A stretch of 64,000 nucleotides of DNA from Thermogemmatispora tikiterensis (GTDB taxonomy: Bacteria; Chloroflexota; Ktedonobacteria; Ktedonobacterales; Ktedonobacteraceae), in the NCBI RefSeq assembly GCF_003268475.1, contig NZ_MCIF01000002.1:2839382-2903381 (forward strand), in the 5' to 3' direction. Below, one piece after another: positions 1 through 8,967 of the stretch. The position numbers were made by a program, and so were the translations under genes. Position 1 is the stretch's first letter. Each line of letters starts with the position of its first letter. Below the pieces are notes generated by a model. That model saw only the letters and a list, made by a program, of their open reading frames with translations. It made no database searches and was not told where the DNA came from.

Positions 1-528
1 CGCATTGGTATCATCGCTACGAATCAAGCAGCACGCTCGCCCTACCTGCAACAGTTAATTGCCAACTTTGCTCGCGAGATTGAGACCTATAGCCACGGCT
101 GCTCTGAGCTGGTGACCCTCGTCGAGCGCGGTGAGCTGGATACGCCAACGGCGGAGGAGGTCGTGCGCCAGGCTCTGAGGCCCGTACTCAGCAAGGATAT
201 CGATGTGCTGGTGTTGGGATGCACGCATTTCCCGGCTTTACGCCCGGTGATCGAGCGCGTGGCCGGCAGCAACGTCCAGGTCATCGACAGCGGAGCGGCT
301 ATTGCTCGCCGGACACGCTCCGTGCTGGAAGCCGCCGCGCTGCTGAAGCCCTCGACCAATCAAGGAGGCCAGGACCCCAACGGCAGACTGGAAGTATGGT
401 GCAGCGGTGAACCCGCCTCTTTCCGCCAGATCGCTTCCAGAATTCTGGGCTATCCTGTCGTGGTACAACAGGCCAGCCAGCTCGCCCAGTCAACTACTAG
501 CGCCGCTCACGAGGAAGAGAAAGAGTGA
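1..528 (+). CDS. murI: Glutamate racemase, C-terminal part
   Basis: The open frame runs in from the left edge and stops at 528. Glutamate racemase converts L- to D-glutamate for peptidoglycan in the cytoplasm. The visible half starts at RIGIIAT, carries the second catalytic cysteine in LGCTHFPAL, and the following VQVIDSG, all standard for MurI/aspartate-glutamate racemases. The first catalytic cysteine and the N-terminal half lie outside the window. The stop overlaps the GTG start of the next gene, so the two are probably co-transcribed. The last ~30 residues are a poorly conserved tail. Confidence 0.9.
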   Translation, partial: RIGIIATNQAARSPYLQQLIANFAREIETYSHGCSELVTLVERGELDTPTAEEVVRQALRPVLSKDIDVLVLGCTHFPALRPVIERVAGSNVQVIDSGAAIARRTRSVLEAAALLKPSTNQGGQDPNGRLEVWCSGEPASFRQIASRILGYPVVVQQASQLAQSTTSAAHEEEKE

Positions 529-1202
529 TTGCGATGAACAGCCGCCGTCTGACTCAGATGCCCAAAGAAGATGCCGCCGGCCTTCAACTTGGTGAATTTG
601 ATATGACTGATAGTGAGTCTTTACGCCTACGGATCGCACGACACGTTTCCAACGTTCTTGCGCCTTTTTCAATCTCTTTGCCGCTGGTAACACTGGTAGC
701 GCTTTACCATAGCGCAGATCCGCGCTATGCTCTGGCCTGCGCCTTTATCACTCTCTTTTTCCTGAGTCTGGGCCCCCTGCTCTATATCGCCATCGGCGTC
801 CACACTGGTCGGCTCTCCGATCTGGAAATCACACGCCGCTCTGAGCGCATGGGTCCTTATCTGTTCTCTATCTCCTCGGCCACCGTCGGTCTCTTTGTCT
901 TGCAGACCCTCCACGGACCTTATAATTTGATGACGCTGCTGATCATTACAATCGCCAGCGGTATCGTGATGCTTTTCATCACGCTCTGGTGGAAAATCAG
1001 CGTCCACGCCTCCTCAATGGCCAGCGCCGCAACTCTGCTGACCGCCATGTATGGCTCAGTGATGCTGCCGCTCTTCCTGCTCCTCATCCTGGTAAGCTGG
1101 TCAAGAGTAGTTCTGCGCCGGCATACGGTGGCCCAGGTAACGTTCGGCGCTCTCCTGAGTATCCTGCTCACCACTCTCATTCTCAAGCTGCGGGGACTCT
1201 AG
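525..1202 (+). CDS. PAP2-like integral membrane protein
   Basis: About 225 residues with roughly six hydrophobic segments. It resembles the PAP2 phosphatase superfamily: an R-x2-R-M-G-P stretch near residue 105, a KISVHASS stretch in place of the usual PSGH motif, and SRVVLRRH, which fits SRx5H, near residue 200. The Asp normally four residues after that His is Gln (HTVAQ). Phosphatase activity on isoprenoid or lipid phosphates is therefore plausible but not assured. The start at 525 is GTG overlapping the murI stop; ATG at 534 or 603 would drop a soluble, poorly conserved N-terminus. A link to undecaprenyl phosphate recycling is inference from the murI neighbour. Confidence 0.65.
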   Translation: MIAMNSRRLTQMPKEDAAGLQLGEFDMTDSESLRLRIARHVSNVLAPFSISLPLVTLVALYHSADPRYALACAFITLFFLSLGPLLYIAIGVHTGRLSDLEITRRSERMGPYLFSISSATVGLFVLQTLHGPYNLMTLLIITIASGIVMLFITLWWKISVHASSMASAATLLTAMYGSVMLPLFLLLILVSWSRVVLRRHTVAQVTFGALLSILLTTLILKLRGL

Positions 1203-1207
1203 ACACC

Positions 1208-1247
1208 AGCCGCTCGCGGGCAGCCTCTCGGCCTGTGCTGAGCGGCT
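1208..1247 (+). terminator. Possible terminator hairpin after the PAP2-like gene
   Basis: Perfect 8-bp inverted repeat (AGCCGCTC/GAGCGGCT) starting 6 bp after the stop codon, with a 24-base loop and a pyrimidine-rich tail (CTCTCTTC). The long loop and the lack of a clean T-run keep this tentative. The rest of the 1203-1528 gap, between convergent genes, shows nothing else I can support. Confidence 0.35.
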
Positions 1248-1528
1248 CTCTCTTCATCAGCACGGGGACGGAAGGGGAAAAAGCCAACAGGGACGGAAGA
1301 AACCAGCAAGGACAGGGACCGCAATGAGCGAGGCAGGAAATCTGTCCAGCCGCTGCTGGCTCTGACAGCTTCCTGCCCCCTCTTCATCAGTATGCTCGCC
1401 TGGAGGGAGATACCGGCCTACGGCGGCGACAACGATAGAGCAGAGCAATGGCCGCCATTGATGAGCCATCGCTCTACCCGCTGGCTCCCGCCTCCTCCAT
1501 CTAGCCGGTATCCCACTCCCTATCACCT

Positions 1529-2935
1529 TTACCTGCCGCTGCTGGCGCCGGCACCAGTTACACCAGCTCGCTCTGGCTCAGGTAGACGTGGGGCAGCGGG
1601 AGACGGTGCAAGGGCCACCAGGCGCTGGCGGGCCCGAACAGCCGGAGCCACCGCACGTCGCGTCGAGGCTGTCGTCGCCCGGCTTACCACCCAGAAGAAG
1701 CCAAAGAGCATCAGCCAGTTGACGACCCCCAGGACCACCAGGAAGACCACGTTCGAGACCCCAAGGGCGTTCAGGAGCAGATAGAGCGCTCCTGTAAGGA
1801 CAATGTTGACCAGGGTCGTGGGGATCAGGATCAGCCAGGCAAACTGCATTAGCTGATCAGCACGCAGGCGCGGCAGGGTGGTCCGCACCCAAATGAACAC
1901 TCCGCAGAGCAGGTAGATCTTGAGGATAAAGTAGAAGAGCGCAAGCAGGTTGCCCAGGACTTGCCAGCCAATGGCCATACCAGGCGCTGTCAGGAAGGCC
2001 ACCCCTGGACCTGACCAGCCACCGAGGAAGAGCATGGCAGTGATCGCCGAGACAATCGTCATATTGCCATACTCACCCAGGAAGAAGAGGGCCCAGCGCA
2101 TGCCACTGTACTCAGTGAGGTAGCCCGCCACCAGCTCTGACTCAGCCTCTGGCAGATCAAAAGGTGAGCGGTTCGTCTCGGCAAGTCCACAGGTATAGTA
2201 GATCAAAACGAGCAACGGCTGCACCAGAATAAACCAGGCCCAGGGAGTGAAGCCCTCGAAGATGAAGTCCCAGACTGGGTTGCCCTTGCCCGGCCAGCTC
2301 TGCGCCATCTGGAAATTCATAATGTCCTTGATAGCAATGGTGCCGAGCCCATTGTCGCGCAGGATGCTGGTCAGCATCACAATGCTGACCAACGAGAGAA
2401 CGAGCGGCAACTCGTAAGAGATCATCTGAGCTGCGGAGCGCAGGCCTCCGATGAGGGCATACTTATTGTTGGAGCCCCAGCCCGCCATGATCACGCCCAC
2501 TACATCCAGCGAACTCATAGCGATCAAGTAGACAATACCTGTCGCCAACGGCGCTCCTGGCAGGCTGATATAGGGCGAGAACGGCAGCACGGCAAACGAG
2601 GCAATCACTGGGGCAAGGAAAACCGAAGGGGCCAGGATAAAAATAGCCTTATCGATTTTACCAGCATGAATATCTTCTTTGAGTAGCAATTTGCCCACGT
2701 CAGCCACTGTTTGTAACAGGCCCCACGGCCCCGTGTGCAGCGGGCCATAGCGATCCTGCATCCAGGCCATGACTTTGCGCTCGGCCAGGATCAGAATCAC
2801 TGCACTTGTCATCACGAAGCCAAAGATGGAAACAAACACCACCACGAACTCGAGAAACTCCCAGGAAAGGATGCCGTGGAGGAGCTGCTCCCACCAGACT
2901 TCGGCTAATACAACTCCACCGGACATAGGATACAC
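1529..2935 (-). CDS. nuoH: NADH-quinone oxidoreductase subunit H
   Basis: NuoH is the membrane subunit of complex I that bridges the peripheral arm and the proton-pumping arm and lines the quinone cavity. Visible signatures are ERKVMAWMQDRYGP near residue 52, the loop EDIHAG, a long run of membrane helices, and the acidic quinone-chamber loop ETNRSPFDLPEAESELVAG near residue 255. The protein is 468 aa, longer than the usual 320-420, because a charged, Pro/Ala/Arg-rich tail of about 50 residues follows the last helix. It is the last gene of the minus-strand nuo cluster; 225 bp separate it from nuoD. Confidence 0.95.
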   Translation of the reverse strand: MYPMSGGVVLAEVWWEQLLHGILSWEFLEFVVVFVSIFGFVMTSAVILILAERKVMAWMQDRYGPLHTGPWGLLQTVADVGKLLLKEDIHAGKIDKAIFILAPSVFLAPVIASFAVLPFSPYISLPGAPLATGIVYLIAMSSLDVVGVIMAGWGSNNKYALIGGLRSAAQMISYELPLVLSLVSIVMLTSILRDNGLGTIAIKDIMNFQMAQSWPGKGNPVWDFIFEGFTPWAWFILVQPLLVLIYYTCGLAETNRSPFDLPEAESELVAGYLTEYSGMRWALFFLGEYGNMTIVSAITAMLFLGGWSGPGVAFLTAPGMAIGWQVLGNLLALFYFILKIYLLCGVFIWVRTTLPRLRADQLMQFAWLILIPTTLVNIVLTGALYLLLNALGVSNVVFLVVLGVVNWLMLFGFFWVVSRATTASTRRAVAPAVRARQRLVALAPSPAAPRLPEPERAGVTGAGASSGR

Positions 2936-3160
2936 TCCACTCTCTTACCTTGCATCAGAGCGCCCACGGGCAAGTCATGCGCCCCCGCCTCTCTGCTTGA
3001 CAGCTCCATCCGTCTACTCTTTTGCTTTTCATAGCAGGCTGCCAGCCGTGGTCACCGCTGATAGAAAGGAGCGGTTGCCCGGCCCGGAGCCTGCAAGTAT
3101 TGACAGGGCCAGTGGCCCTGTTCTGGCGGGAGGCGCAGCTGGTTGCCTTGCCTGAGAGCG

Positions 3161-4312
3161 TTAACGATCGACCTCTCCCAGCACAATATCCAGGCTTCCC
3201 AGAATGGCCACGACATCGCTCATCTTATGGCCGCGCAGCAATTCGGGCAGGATCTGCAGGTTCACAAAGGAAGGCCCACGAATCTTGGCCCGCCACGGGT
3301 ACTCACTGCCATCGCTGATAAAGTAGATGCCCAGCTCGCCCTTGCTGCTCTCAATGGCGAAGTAGGTCTCTCCGCGCGGCGGACGGAGCGCAATCGGCGT
3401 CCGCGTTGAAATCGGGCCACCCGGAAGCTGATCCATTGCAACCCGCACCAGGCGCAGGCTTTCAGCCATCTCCTGCATCCGCACCCGATAGCGCGCATAG
3501 CAGTCGCCCTCCTGGCGCACCTGGGGATTGACCTTGATTTCCCGATAGGCCATATAGGGACGATTGACTCGCAGGTCCCAATTCACGCCACTGGCGCGCA
3601 GCATCGGACCGGTCAGTCCATAGGCAATGGCTTGCTGTGAATCAACATAACCGACGCCCTGCGTGCGCGCTTCGAAAATCTCGTTTCCCGTGATCAGGGT
3701 CTCTAGCTCTTGCAGATTCTTCTCAAACTGATTGCACCAGGCTTCACATTGCTGGAGCCAGCCCTTGGGAAAATCATGCAGGACGCCGCCCACGCGCATA
3801 TAGTTGACATTAAAGCGGCTCCCTCCCAGGGCTTCGAAGAGCGAGAGAATGCCCTCGCGATCGCGGAAGGTCCATAGAATTGGCGTAAAGGCGCCCAGGT
3901 CGAGCAGATAGGTGCCGATGGCCACCAGATGGCTGGCGATGCGCTGCAGCTCATTGGTGATCAGGCGAATATATTGGGCACGGCGTGGTGGCTCAATGCC
4001 CATTAACTGCTCGACCGCCCCCACATAGGCGGTCTCGTTGAGCATCGGTGAGAGATAGTCGGCATTGTCCATATAGCGAATGCCGGCCATCACCGTGCGA
4101 TTCTCCAGAATCTTTTCAATGCCACGATGGAGGTAGCCAATAACCGGCGTACAATCCACCACTGTCTCACCCTCTAGGGTGAGAACGAGGCGTAGAACTC
4201 CGTGAGTACTTGGATGCTGCGGCCCCATGTTGAGGATCATCTCCTCGGAGCGCAGCTCACCGGGCGCTACCCCTTCGAGGGGAGGTCTATTTACACCTTG
4301 ATTGGTCGCCAT
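3161..4312 (-). CDS. nuoD: NADH-quinone oxidoreductase subunit D
   Basis: The 49-kDa subunit of complex I, which with NuoB forms the quinone-reduction site. The N-terminal NMGPQHPSTHGVLR motif with the quinone-contacting His, the YLHRGIEK motif and the conserved Tyr in NADYLSPM are present, as is the C-terminal SDVVAILGSLDIVLGEVDR that ends the family. At 383 aa it is a normal unfused NuoD. The RBS GAGGAAGCT sits immediately upstream of the ATG at 4312. A ~270-bp gap separates it from the preceding small membrane gene. Confidence 0.96.
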   Translation of the reverse strand: MATNQGVNRPPLEGVAPGELRSEEMILNMGPQHPSTHGVLRLVLTLEGETVVDCTPVIGYLHRGIEKILENRTVMAGIRYMDNADYLSPMLNETAYVGAVEQLMGIEPPRRAQYIRLITNELQRIASHLVAIGTYLLDLGAFTPILWTFRDREGILSLFEALGGSRFNVNYMRVGGVLHDFPKGWLQQCEAWCNQFEKNLQELETLITGNEIFEARTQGVGYVDSQQAIAYGLTGPMLRASGVNWDLRVNRPYMAYREIKVNPQVRQEGDCYARYRVRMQEMAESLRLVRVAMDQLPGGPISTRTPIALRPPRGETYFAIESSKGELGIYFISDGSEYPWRAKIRGPSFVNLQILPELLRGHKMSDVVAILGSLDIVLGEVDR

Positions 4313-4580
4313 AGCTTCCTCGCAGCTCTTTGGTCTCGCTCAGCAGGTAGTAGAGGTAGTCAGTGTTCAGTGTGCGCAGCGGGCAGGCATGCGTGACATA
4401 CCACTGACTGTGCTGTAGTACCTCGGCACGGCTCTCCAGCCGCTGAGGCAGGATGAACTTCAGTCTTCTCTTCTCGCTGCTAGCTGGCTAGCTGGCTGAC
4501 CGATTGACAGGTAGGGCAGCAACCTGACCAGAATGGCAGGCGAGGCGCATCCTGGTCCAGGCAGCCACTGGGCAAGCATC

Positions 4581-4904
4581 TCAGCGCCGTCGCCTCCTGG
4601 AGAGGCGGAAACTGAAGTTGACGGTCCAGAGCAGCGCCAGAAACGCCGCCATCGCAGCGTAGAGTACGCGGTTCGGATCTCGCTGCAAGCTCACATAAAA
4701 GATGATTGCCAGACCCCAGAAGGCCAGCGCCAGAAAGAGAGACCAGAGCAAGCTACGTAACTCGAATGCTGAGCGGGCAGCAAGTGGTCGCCCCTTTTGT
4801 TCTGGCCCCTGCCCTTGTGGTAGCTCAGCGCGCTCAGTGCGCCTGCCAGCCTTCGCTGAGGCTCTGGCTCTGGTTCCTTTGCTGCTCCCCCTGCTGCTGG
4901 CCAT
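4581..4904 (-). CDS. Small two-helix membrane protein in the nuo operon
   Basis: 107 aa with a basic, Ser/Ala-rich N-terminus of ~45 residues, two hydrophobic segments (about residues 49-69 and 78-98) and a terminal Arg run. I do not recognise a family. Its ATG overlaps the nuoC TGA (TGATG), the usual signature of translational coupling, which strongly suggests it is expressed with complex I. Possible roles are an accessory subunit or assembly factor of complex I, by position only. It is not NuoK, NuoJ or NuoB: it is too short, lacks their motifs and has no cysteines for a cluster. Confidence 0.6.
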   Translation of the reverse strand: MASSRGSSKGTRARASAKAGRRTERAELPQGQGPEQKGRPLAARSAFELRSLLWSLFLALAFWGLAIIFYVSLQRDPNRVLYAAMAAFLALLWTVNFSFRLSRRRRR

Positions 4905-5629
4905 CAGCGAGCCTGGCCCTCCGTCGAACCTGAACGCGCCTCTCCTTCTTCCTCTTCGTGCTCGTGAGCATGGGAAGCATGGCCAAAGGTCGGCGTCCCT
5001 GGATGCAGTCGCTCTAGCTTGCCCTGACCAAACTTCTTCTGCACTACATGCTCGACCCCACGCTGCTGATACTGGCCAGCGACCGCCATATTGGGATCAA
5101 CCTGGGTTGTCGCCGGCGGCTTGACCGTCAGAGGCACCTGATGGAAGCTCTTGCGTAGTGGGTACCCCTCGAAGTCGTCATCGAGCAGCATGCGTCGTAG
5201 GTCGGGATGTCCCGTAAAACGGATACCGAACAGATCATAGGTCTCTCGCTCCAGCCAGTTGGCCGTTGGCCAGACCGAAACGACGCTCTCCACCTCCGGG
5301 TTCTCGGCATCCAGGCGCACTTTGACTTGCAAGAGCGAGCCGCGTGTGGTCGAACGCACATGATAGACCGTTTCTAGGTGGTCAAGCATGTCAACCCCGG
5401 AGATGCAGCTGAGCAGGTCAAAGCCAAGCTGATCGCGGAGAAAGCGACAGACGGCAACCAGATGGGCACGATCAACCTCGATGCCCAGATAATTGCCTTT
5501 CATCACCCGCGGCACCACCGGCTGACCGGTGATCTGCGCCAGCGGCGCCAGGTCACGCGTAAGCTCGGCTAGCTCGTCACTGTAGTCAGCGGCGCTCGGA
5601 ATCGGCGAAACTCGCGGTACTATATCCAT
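4904..5629 (-). CDS. nuoC: NADH-quinone oxidoreductase subunit C
   Basis: The 30-kDa peripheral-arm subunit of complex I. The hallmark ERETYDLFGIRFTGHPDLRR and the following DDFEGYPLRKSF are intact near residues 145-180. The N-terminal ~40 residues and the His/Glu-rich C-terminal tail (HASHAHEHEEEE) are lineage additions, leaving a total of 241 aa within the family range. The start overlaps the end of nuoA by 10 nt and the stop overlaps the next start, so nuoA-nuoC-4581..4904 form a tightly coupled block. The gene directly following nuoA would normally be nuoB; it is absent. Confidence 0.95.
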   Translation of the reverse strand: MDIVPRVSPIPSAADYSDELAELTRDLAPLAQITGQPVVPRVMKGNYLGIEVDRAHLVAVCRFLRDQLGFDLLSCISGVDMLDHLETVYHVRSTTRGSLLQVKVRLDAENPEVESVVSVWPTANWLERETYDLFGIRFTGHPDLRRMLLDDDFEGYPLRKSFHQVPLTVKPPATTQVDPNMAVAGQYQQRGVEHVVQKKFGQGKLERLHPGTPTFGHASHAHEHEEEEGEARSGSTEGQAR

Positions 5630-5988
5630 CGGATCACTCCCTTGCGCCAGGCATAGACCAGACCGAGCGCGAGCACAATAATAAAGAAGAGTATCTCAAA
5701 AAAGCCAAAGATACTCAGGCTTTTGAAGAGGACAGCCCAGGTGATAATAAAGACAATATCGACATCGAAGGCAACGAAGAGCAAGGCAAAGATATAGAAT
5801 CCCAGCGGATACTGGACCCAGGCCGAGCCGATCGGCACCTCGCCTGACTCATAGGTCTGCAGCTTCTCCGGGGTCCTGCGTCTGGGAGCCAGCAGATTCG
5901 CGACCGTCATTGTGACCAAGACAAAAGTGAAACCAGCGGCCAGCAGAATCGCGGCATAAAGATACCCAGTACTGGTAGTTAGTGACAC
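5620..5988 (-). CDS. nuoA: NADH-quinone oxidoreductase subunit A
   Basis: Three-helix membrane subunit of complex I. The signatures YESGEVPIGSAWVQY, FYIFALLF and FDVDIVFIITWA match NuoA. I place the start at the GTG at 5988, which has GGAGG seven bases upstream and gives ~122 aa, the normal family length. A longer frame from 6051 exists, but the promoter -10 box at 6054-6059 implies transcription begins near 6047, which excludes it. First gene of the minus-strand nuo operon. Confidence 0.93.
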   Translation of the reverse strand: MSLTTSTGYLYAAILLAAGFTFVLVTMTVANLLAPRRRTPEKLQTYESGEVPIGSAWVQYPLGFYIFALLFVAFDVDIVFIITWAVLFKSLSIFGFFEILFFIIVLALGLVYAWRKGVIRWI

Positions 5989-6053
5989 ACGCCTTCCTCC
6001 AGCTGTCGGACCCTTCTTTACGAAGGAAAAGAGGGTCAGAAGATGCTGCAAAG

Positions 6054-6082
6054 ATTATAGCACAGGGTTGAACAGGCGACAA
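6054..6082 (-). promoter_or_regulatory. Promoter of the nuoA operon
   Basis: On the minus strand, -35 TTGTCG (6077-6082), a 17-bp spacer and -10 TATAAT (6054-6059) preceded by TGC (extended -10). Predicted start of transcription is about 6047, some 60 bases before the nuoA GTG. Confidence 0.72.
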
Positions 6083-6137
6083 ACAGGCTGACTGACTTGA
6101 CCCTCTCCGACCCAGGAGGGCCAACAGCAGAAAGTAA

Positions 6138-6168
6138 GCGCCAGGAGCAGGCTTCTCTCTCCTGGCGC
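6138..6168 (-). terminator. Terminator hairpin after the PP2C gene
   Basis: Perfect 10-bp inverted repeat (GCGCCAGGAG/CTCCTGGCGC) with an 11-base loop, about 40 bases beyond the PP2C stop. On the minus strand it is followed by TTACTTTC, a broken T-run. Its position between the PP2C gene and the nuo promoter fits a terminator. Confidence 0.55.
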
Positions 6169-6205
6169 GCCTCTGCTGCAATCGATCGCCTCTGCTACTA
6201 TGCTG

Positions 6206-8908
6206 TCAGCTCTGCGGCAAGGTAGGGAGAGCAAACTGATCAGGTTGAGCAAGGACCTGCAGGCTGGACACGCTCTTTGCCCGCGTGCCTTCGACGAGCT
6301 GTACCACGATGACGGAAATGTTATCCTCGCCACCCCCATCGAGCGCGAGCTGCACCAGATCGTCAACGAGCTGCTGAGGATCAGCGGGCTTGCGCAGCAC
6401 GGCCTCGATGTGAGGATCACGAGTCATATCCCAGAGGCCATCGGAGCAGAGCAAGAGTTTATCGCCGGGCAGCAATTCTTCCCGGAAAGGGTCAACCTCG
6501 ACGATTGGCTTCTCTCCCAGGCTCCGATAGATCTGGTTGCGCTTCGGATGGGTATAGATGTCCTCGGGCTTGATAATGCCCGCTTCCACCAGGCTGGCAA
6601 CGACCGAATGATCCTGCGTCACCTTCTTGAGGCCCCTGCCCTCGCGATAGAGATAGGTGCGACTATCACCCACATTGGCAACATAGGCAACAGAGCCGAT
6701 AACCAGTGCCGTGGTCATGGTGGTTCCCATATCAGCATGCTCGCGCAGGTTCTGCTCATGGAGGGTCTGATTGGCCGACTGCACCCCCTCTACCAGGAGA
6801 CGCTGGTAGTCGTTGTTGCTCAGCTCGTGCTCGCGTAGCAGCGAAGGCAGCACATAGTCGACAATGGTTTGAATGGCCAGGCGGCTGGCATCCTGCCCAT
6901 TGGCATGGCCTCCCATACCATCGGCCACGACAAAGAGGCCCCAGGGCTGCAGCTGTCCCCCGAGTTGCCTCCCTCCTAGAATGGCAAGCAAATTGTCCTC
7001 ATTCGGCTTATGACGTCGCTTGATACCCGGATCAGTGCGATGACCAACCACCAGCTGAAGGCTCTTCATCCGCTGTCTTCCTCTTATGACCTGGGTTTTG
7101 CCCTCCGATCTCGCTGCGGCGGGGGCAATGATCGCTTGCGTCGGTTGCTCGCTGAGCGGCGGCAAGACAAATGTGGGTTGATCGCTGAGCGAGGGCGATG
7201 GGGCGGATTGAGCAGACGGCGGAGACGCAGAGAAAGCTGCCGTTTGCACCTCGTTCGCCGCCGGCATATCTGGTCCTGGCACCGGCGGCACCGACTGAGG
7301 AGCTGCTGCCTCCGGTGGCACGAGCGCGCGGAGACGCAGGCCCGAGGTCGAAGGTGACAGCAAAACCCCACATGAGGGACAATACTCAACTCCTCGACTG
7401 ACCTGTTGTTTACAACGCGGACAGTGCAGCACAGTCCCAGGTCCAGCTGTTGTCGTCGCTGCCGCCGCTCTTTCATCTCTCTCCACCGGGCTTTGCTGTA
7501 GCCTCGCAGCAGGGGCCGCCACTGGCGGCTGCGCCTGGAAGGTCCTGGCTCGTTGACGCTGACGCTCCGCTTCTAGATCGGCCTGGCGCTTGGCTTCCTC
7601 CTCTTCTTTGCGGAAGCGCTCCAGCTCCCTGCGCCTCCTAACGCGCCCCACCGTGAGGGTGATGAAGAGCAGAATCAGTACCAGAAGCAGTAAACCAACT
7701 AAGCCCCCCCAGACAAGGAGCGGGAGACCTGCGAAAGCGCCCTCGCTGCCTGCCCCCTGGGGCTGAGCCTGAGCGCTTGTTGGAGCCTGCAGACGCTGAT
7801 TAATCAGCTGCAGGAATTGTTGGGCCCCTCGCAGCTGGTTTTGGCTGAGGGTGAGGACTTGCTGAAACTCCCCTTTGGCCTGCTGATACTGGCCACGATA
7901 ATAGTCCTGGATGCCGCTTCGCCAGTGAGCGAGGAGCGGATTAGCCGGCGCCGCTAGCAGGTTGAAGCCACGTAGCAGAACATCCACTTGACTGGCGTCA
8001 CTGGCCTCGCCGCTGAGAAGTTGCAAGCCGACTACCTGGCCGGCCTGGTTGATGATTGGCATACCCGCCTCCTGTAGCTCACCAGGTGTCGAGGTGGCGG
8101 TGTTTACAGGTTGCTCCTGCCCCCCGACCAGCTCGGGGATGAGAAAGTTCGGCGCCTGGTTGGCTTGAGTCGGCGGGGTACCGCTGGCATCAGTCAGCTC
8201 CAGTCCAAAGGTCGTCGTCTGCCCCACCGAGGAGAGCGATGCCAGGTCTGCATAAGGTAGAACATAGGCGCTATGGAAAGGGACCAGCACCAGAGCATGG
8301 GCACAATTGCTCAGTTCTATCGGGCAACTACTGCCCCCGTTGGGGAGCAACTGGCCACGATTGGAGCAGCTCAGCGGAGAGCCAGCGCAGGTAATGTGGG
8401 TTAACAGGGCCCCCAGCCCGGTCGAGCTGCTATAGATATCAATCGAGGTCAATTGATCTGGGAGGCTGCCGGTGCTGCCGCTATTGCCACAGAGGCGCTG
8501 CCTGCTCACCAGGTCTCCGTCGGTTAAGACCCACGCGTTCAGGTCATCTGCTCCCCGCGGCTGCCAGCTTCTGACAAGTATTCCCAAGCCTGTGCACTGA
8601 GTGCCCGGTAGACTCAGCGGCACCGGCTCATCGGATACACTGCCCTCCGAGGTAGACATGAGGGGCAGTTGACCGCTGCTCGCGTGGCCGGGACTATAGG
8701 TCACTAGCAAACGTACCACTGCTGCCCCTACAAGGTCAAGCACCTGACTTTTCCCGACGTCGACACCCCCGCCTCCAGGAGCAGCGACTGCAGCAACAGG
8801 CCACAGGAGCTGTAAGGCGATGAGAAGCGCGCCAAGCAAGGGACCAAGCACGGTTGACAGCAGGCCGATGTTTTTCCTTTCCGCGGAACACAGCTGATAC
8901 GTACTCAT
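6206..8908 (-). CDS. Receptor-like PP2C Ser/Thr phosphatase with extracytoplasmic domain
   Basis: About 900 aa. Order: signal or anchor helix (~14-40); an extracytoplasmic region (~45-355) whose beginning (GTQCTGLGILV...WVLTDGDLV) and end (GMPIINQAGQVVGLQL) look like a trypsin-type fold lacking a GDSG serine motif; a helical TPR-like stretch; a TM helix; a basic coiled region; a zinc ribbon (CPRCKQQ...CPSCG); and a C-terminal PP2C domain with NEDN, VVADGMGGHANG, NVGDSRTYLYR, LCSDGLWD and GGEDNISV, so all metal-binding Asp motifs are present. It should dephosphorylate Ser/Thr targets of the adjacent kinase. The start at 8908 has AAGGGAGA upstream and precedes the signal segment; an ATG at 8971 overlapping the kinase stop is the alternative. 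Confidence 0.88.
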   Translation of the reverse strand: MSTYQLCSAERKNIGLLSTVLGPLLGALLIALQLLWPVAAVAAPGGGGVDVGKSQVLDLVGAAVVRLLVTYSPGHASSGQLPLMSTSEGSVSDEPVPLSLPGTQCTGLGILVRSWQPRGADDLNAWVLTDGDLVSRQRLCGNSGSTGSLPDQLTSIDIYSSSTGLGALLTHITCAGSPLSCSNRGQLLPNGGSSCPIELSNCAHALVLVPFHSAYVLPYADLASLSSVGQTTTFGLELTDASGTPPTQANQAPNFLIPELVGGQEQPVNTATSTPGELQEAGMPIINQAGQVVGLQLLSGEASDASQVDVLLRGFNLLAAPANPLLAHWRSGIQDYYRGQYQQAKGEFQQVLTLSQNQLRGAQQFLQLINQRLQAPTSAQAQPQGAGSEGAFAGLPLLVWGGLVGLLLLVLILLFITLTVGRVRRRRELERFRKEEEEAKRQADLEAERQRQRARTFQAQPPVAAPAARLQQSPVERDERAAAATTTAGPGTVLHCPRCKQQVSRGVEYCPSCGVLLSPSTSGLRLRALVPPEAAAPQSVPPVPGPDMPAANEVQTAAFSASPPSAQSAPSPSLSDQPTFVLPPLSEQPTQAIIAPAAARSEGKTQVIRGRQRMKSLQLVVGHRTDPGIKRRHKPNEDNLLAILGGRQLGGQLQPWGLFVVADGMGGHANGQDASRLAIQTIVDYVLPSLLREHELSNNDYQRLLVEGVQSANQTLHEQNLREHADMGTTMTTALVIGSVAYVANVGDSRTYLYREGRGLKKVTQDHSVVASLVEAGIIKPEDIYTHPKRNQIYRSLGEKPIVEVDPFREELLPGDKLLLCSDGLWDMTRDPHIEAVLRKPADPQQLVDDLVQLALDGGGEDNISVIVVQLVEGTRAKSVSSLQVLAQPDQFALPTLPQS

Positions 8909-8967
8909 CGGCACTTTCTCCCTTACATCCAAAGCTGACGAAATGCGCCGAAGGAGCAAATAGTTTC

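Noticed and set aside
6200..6838. Long plus-strand open frame of 212 codons
   Set aside because: It is the reverse complement of the PP2C catalytic domain; the minus-strand reading has clear conserved motifs.
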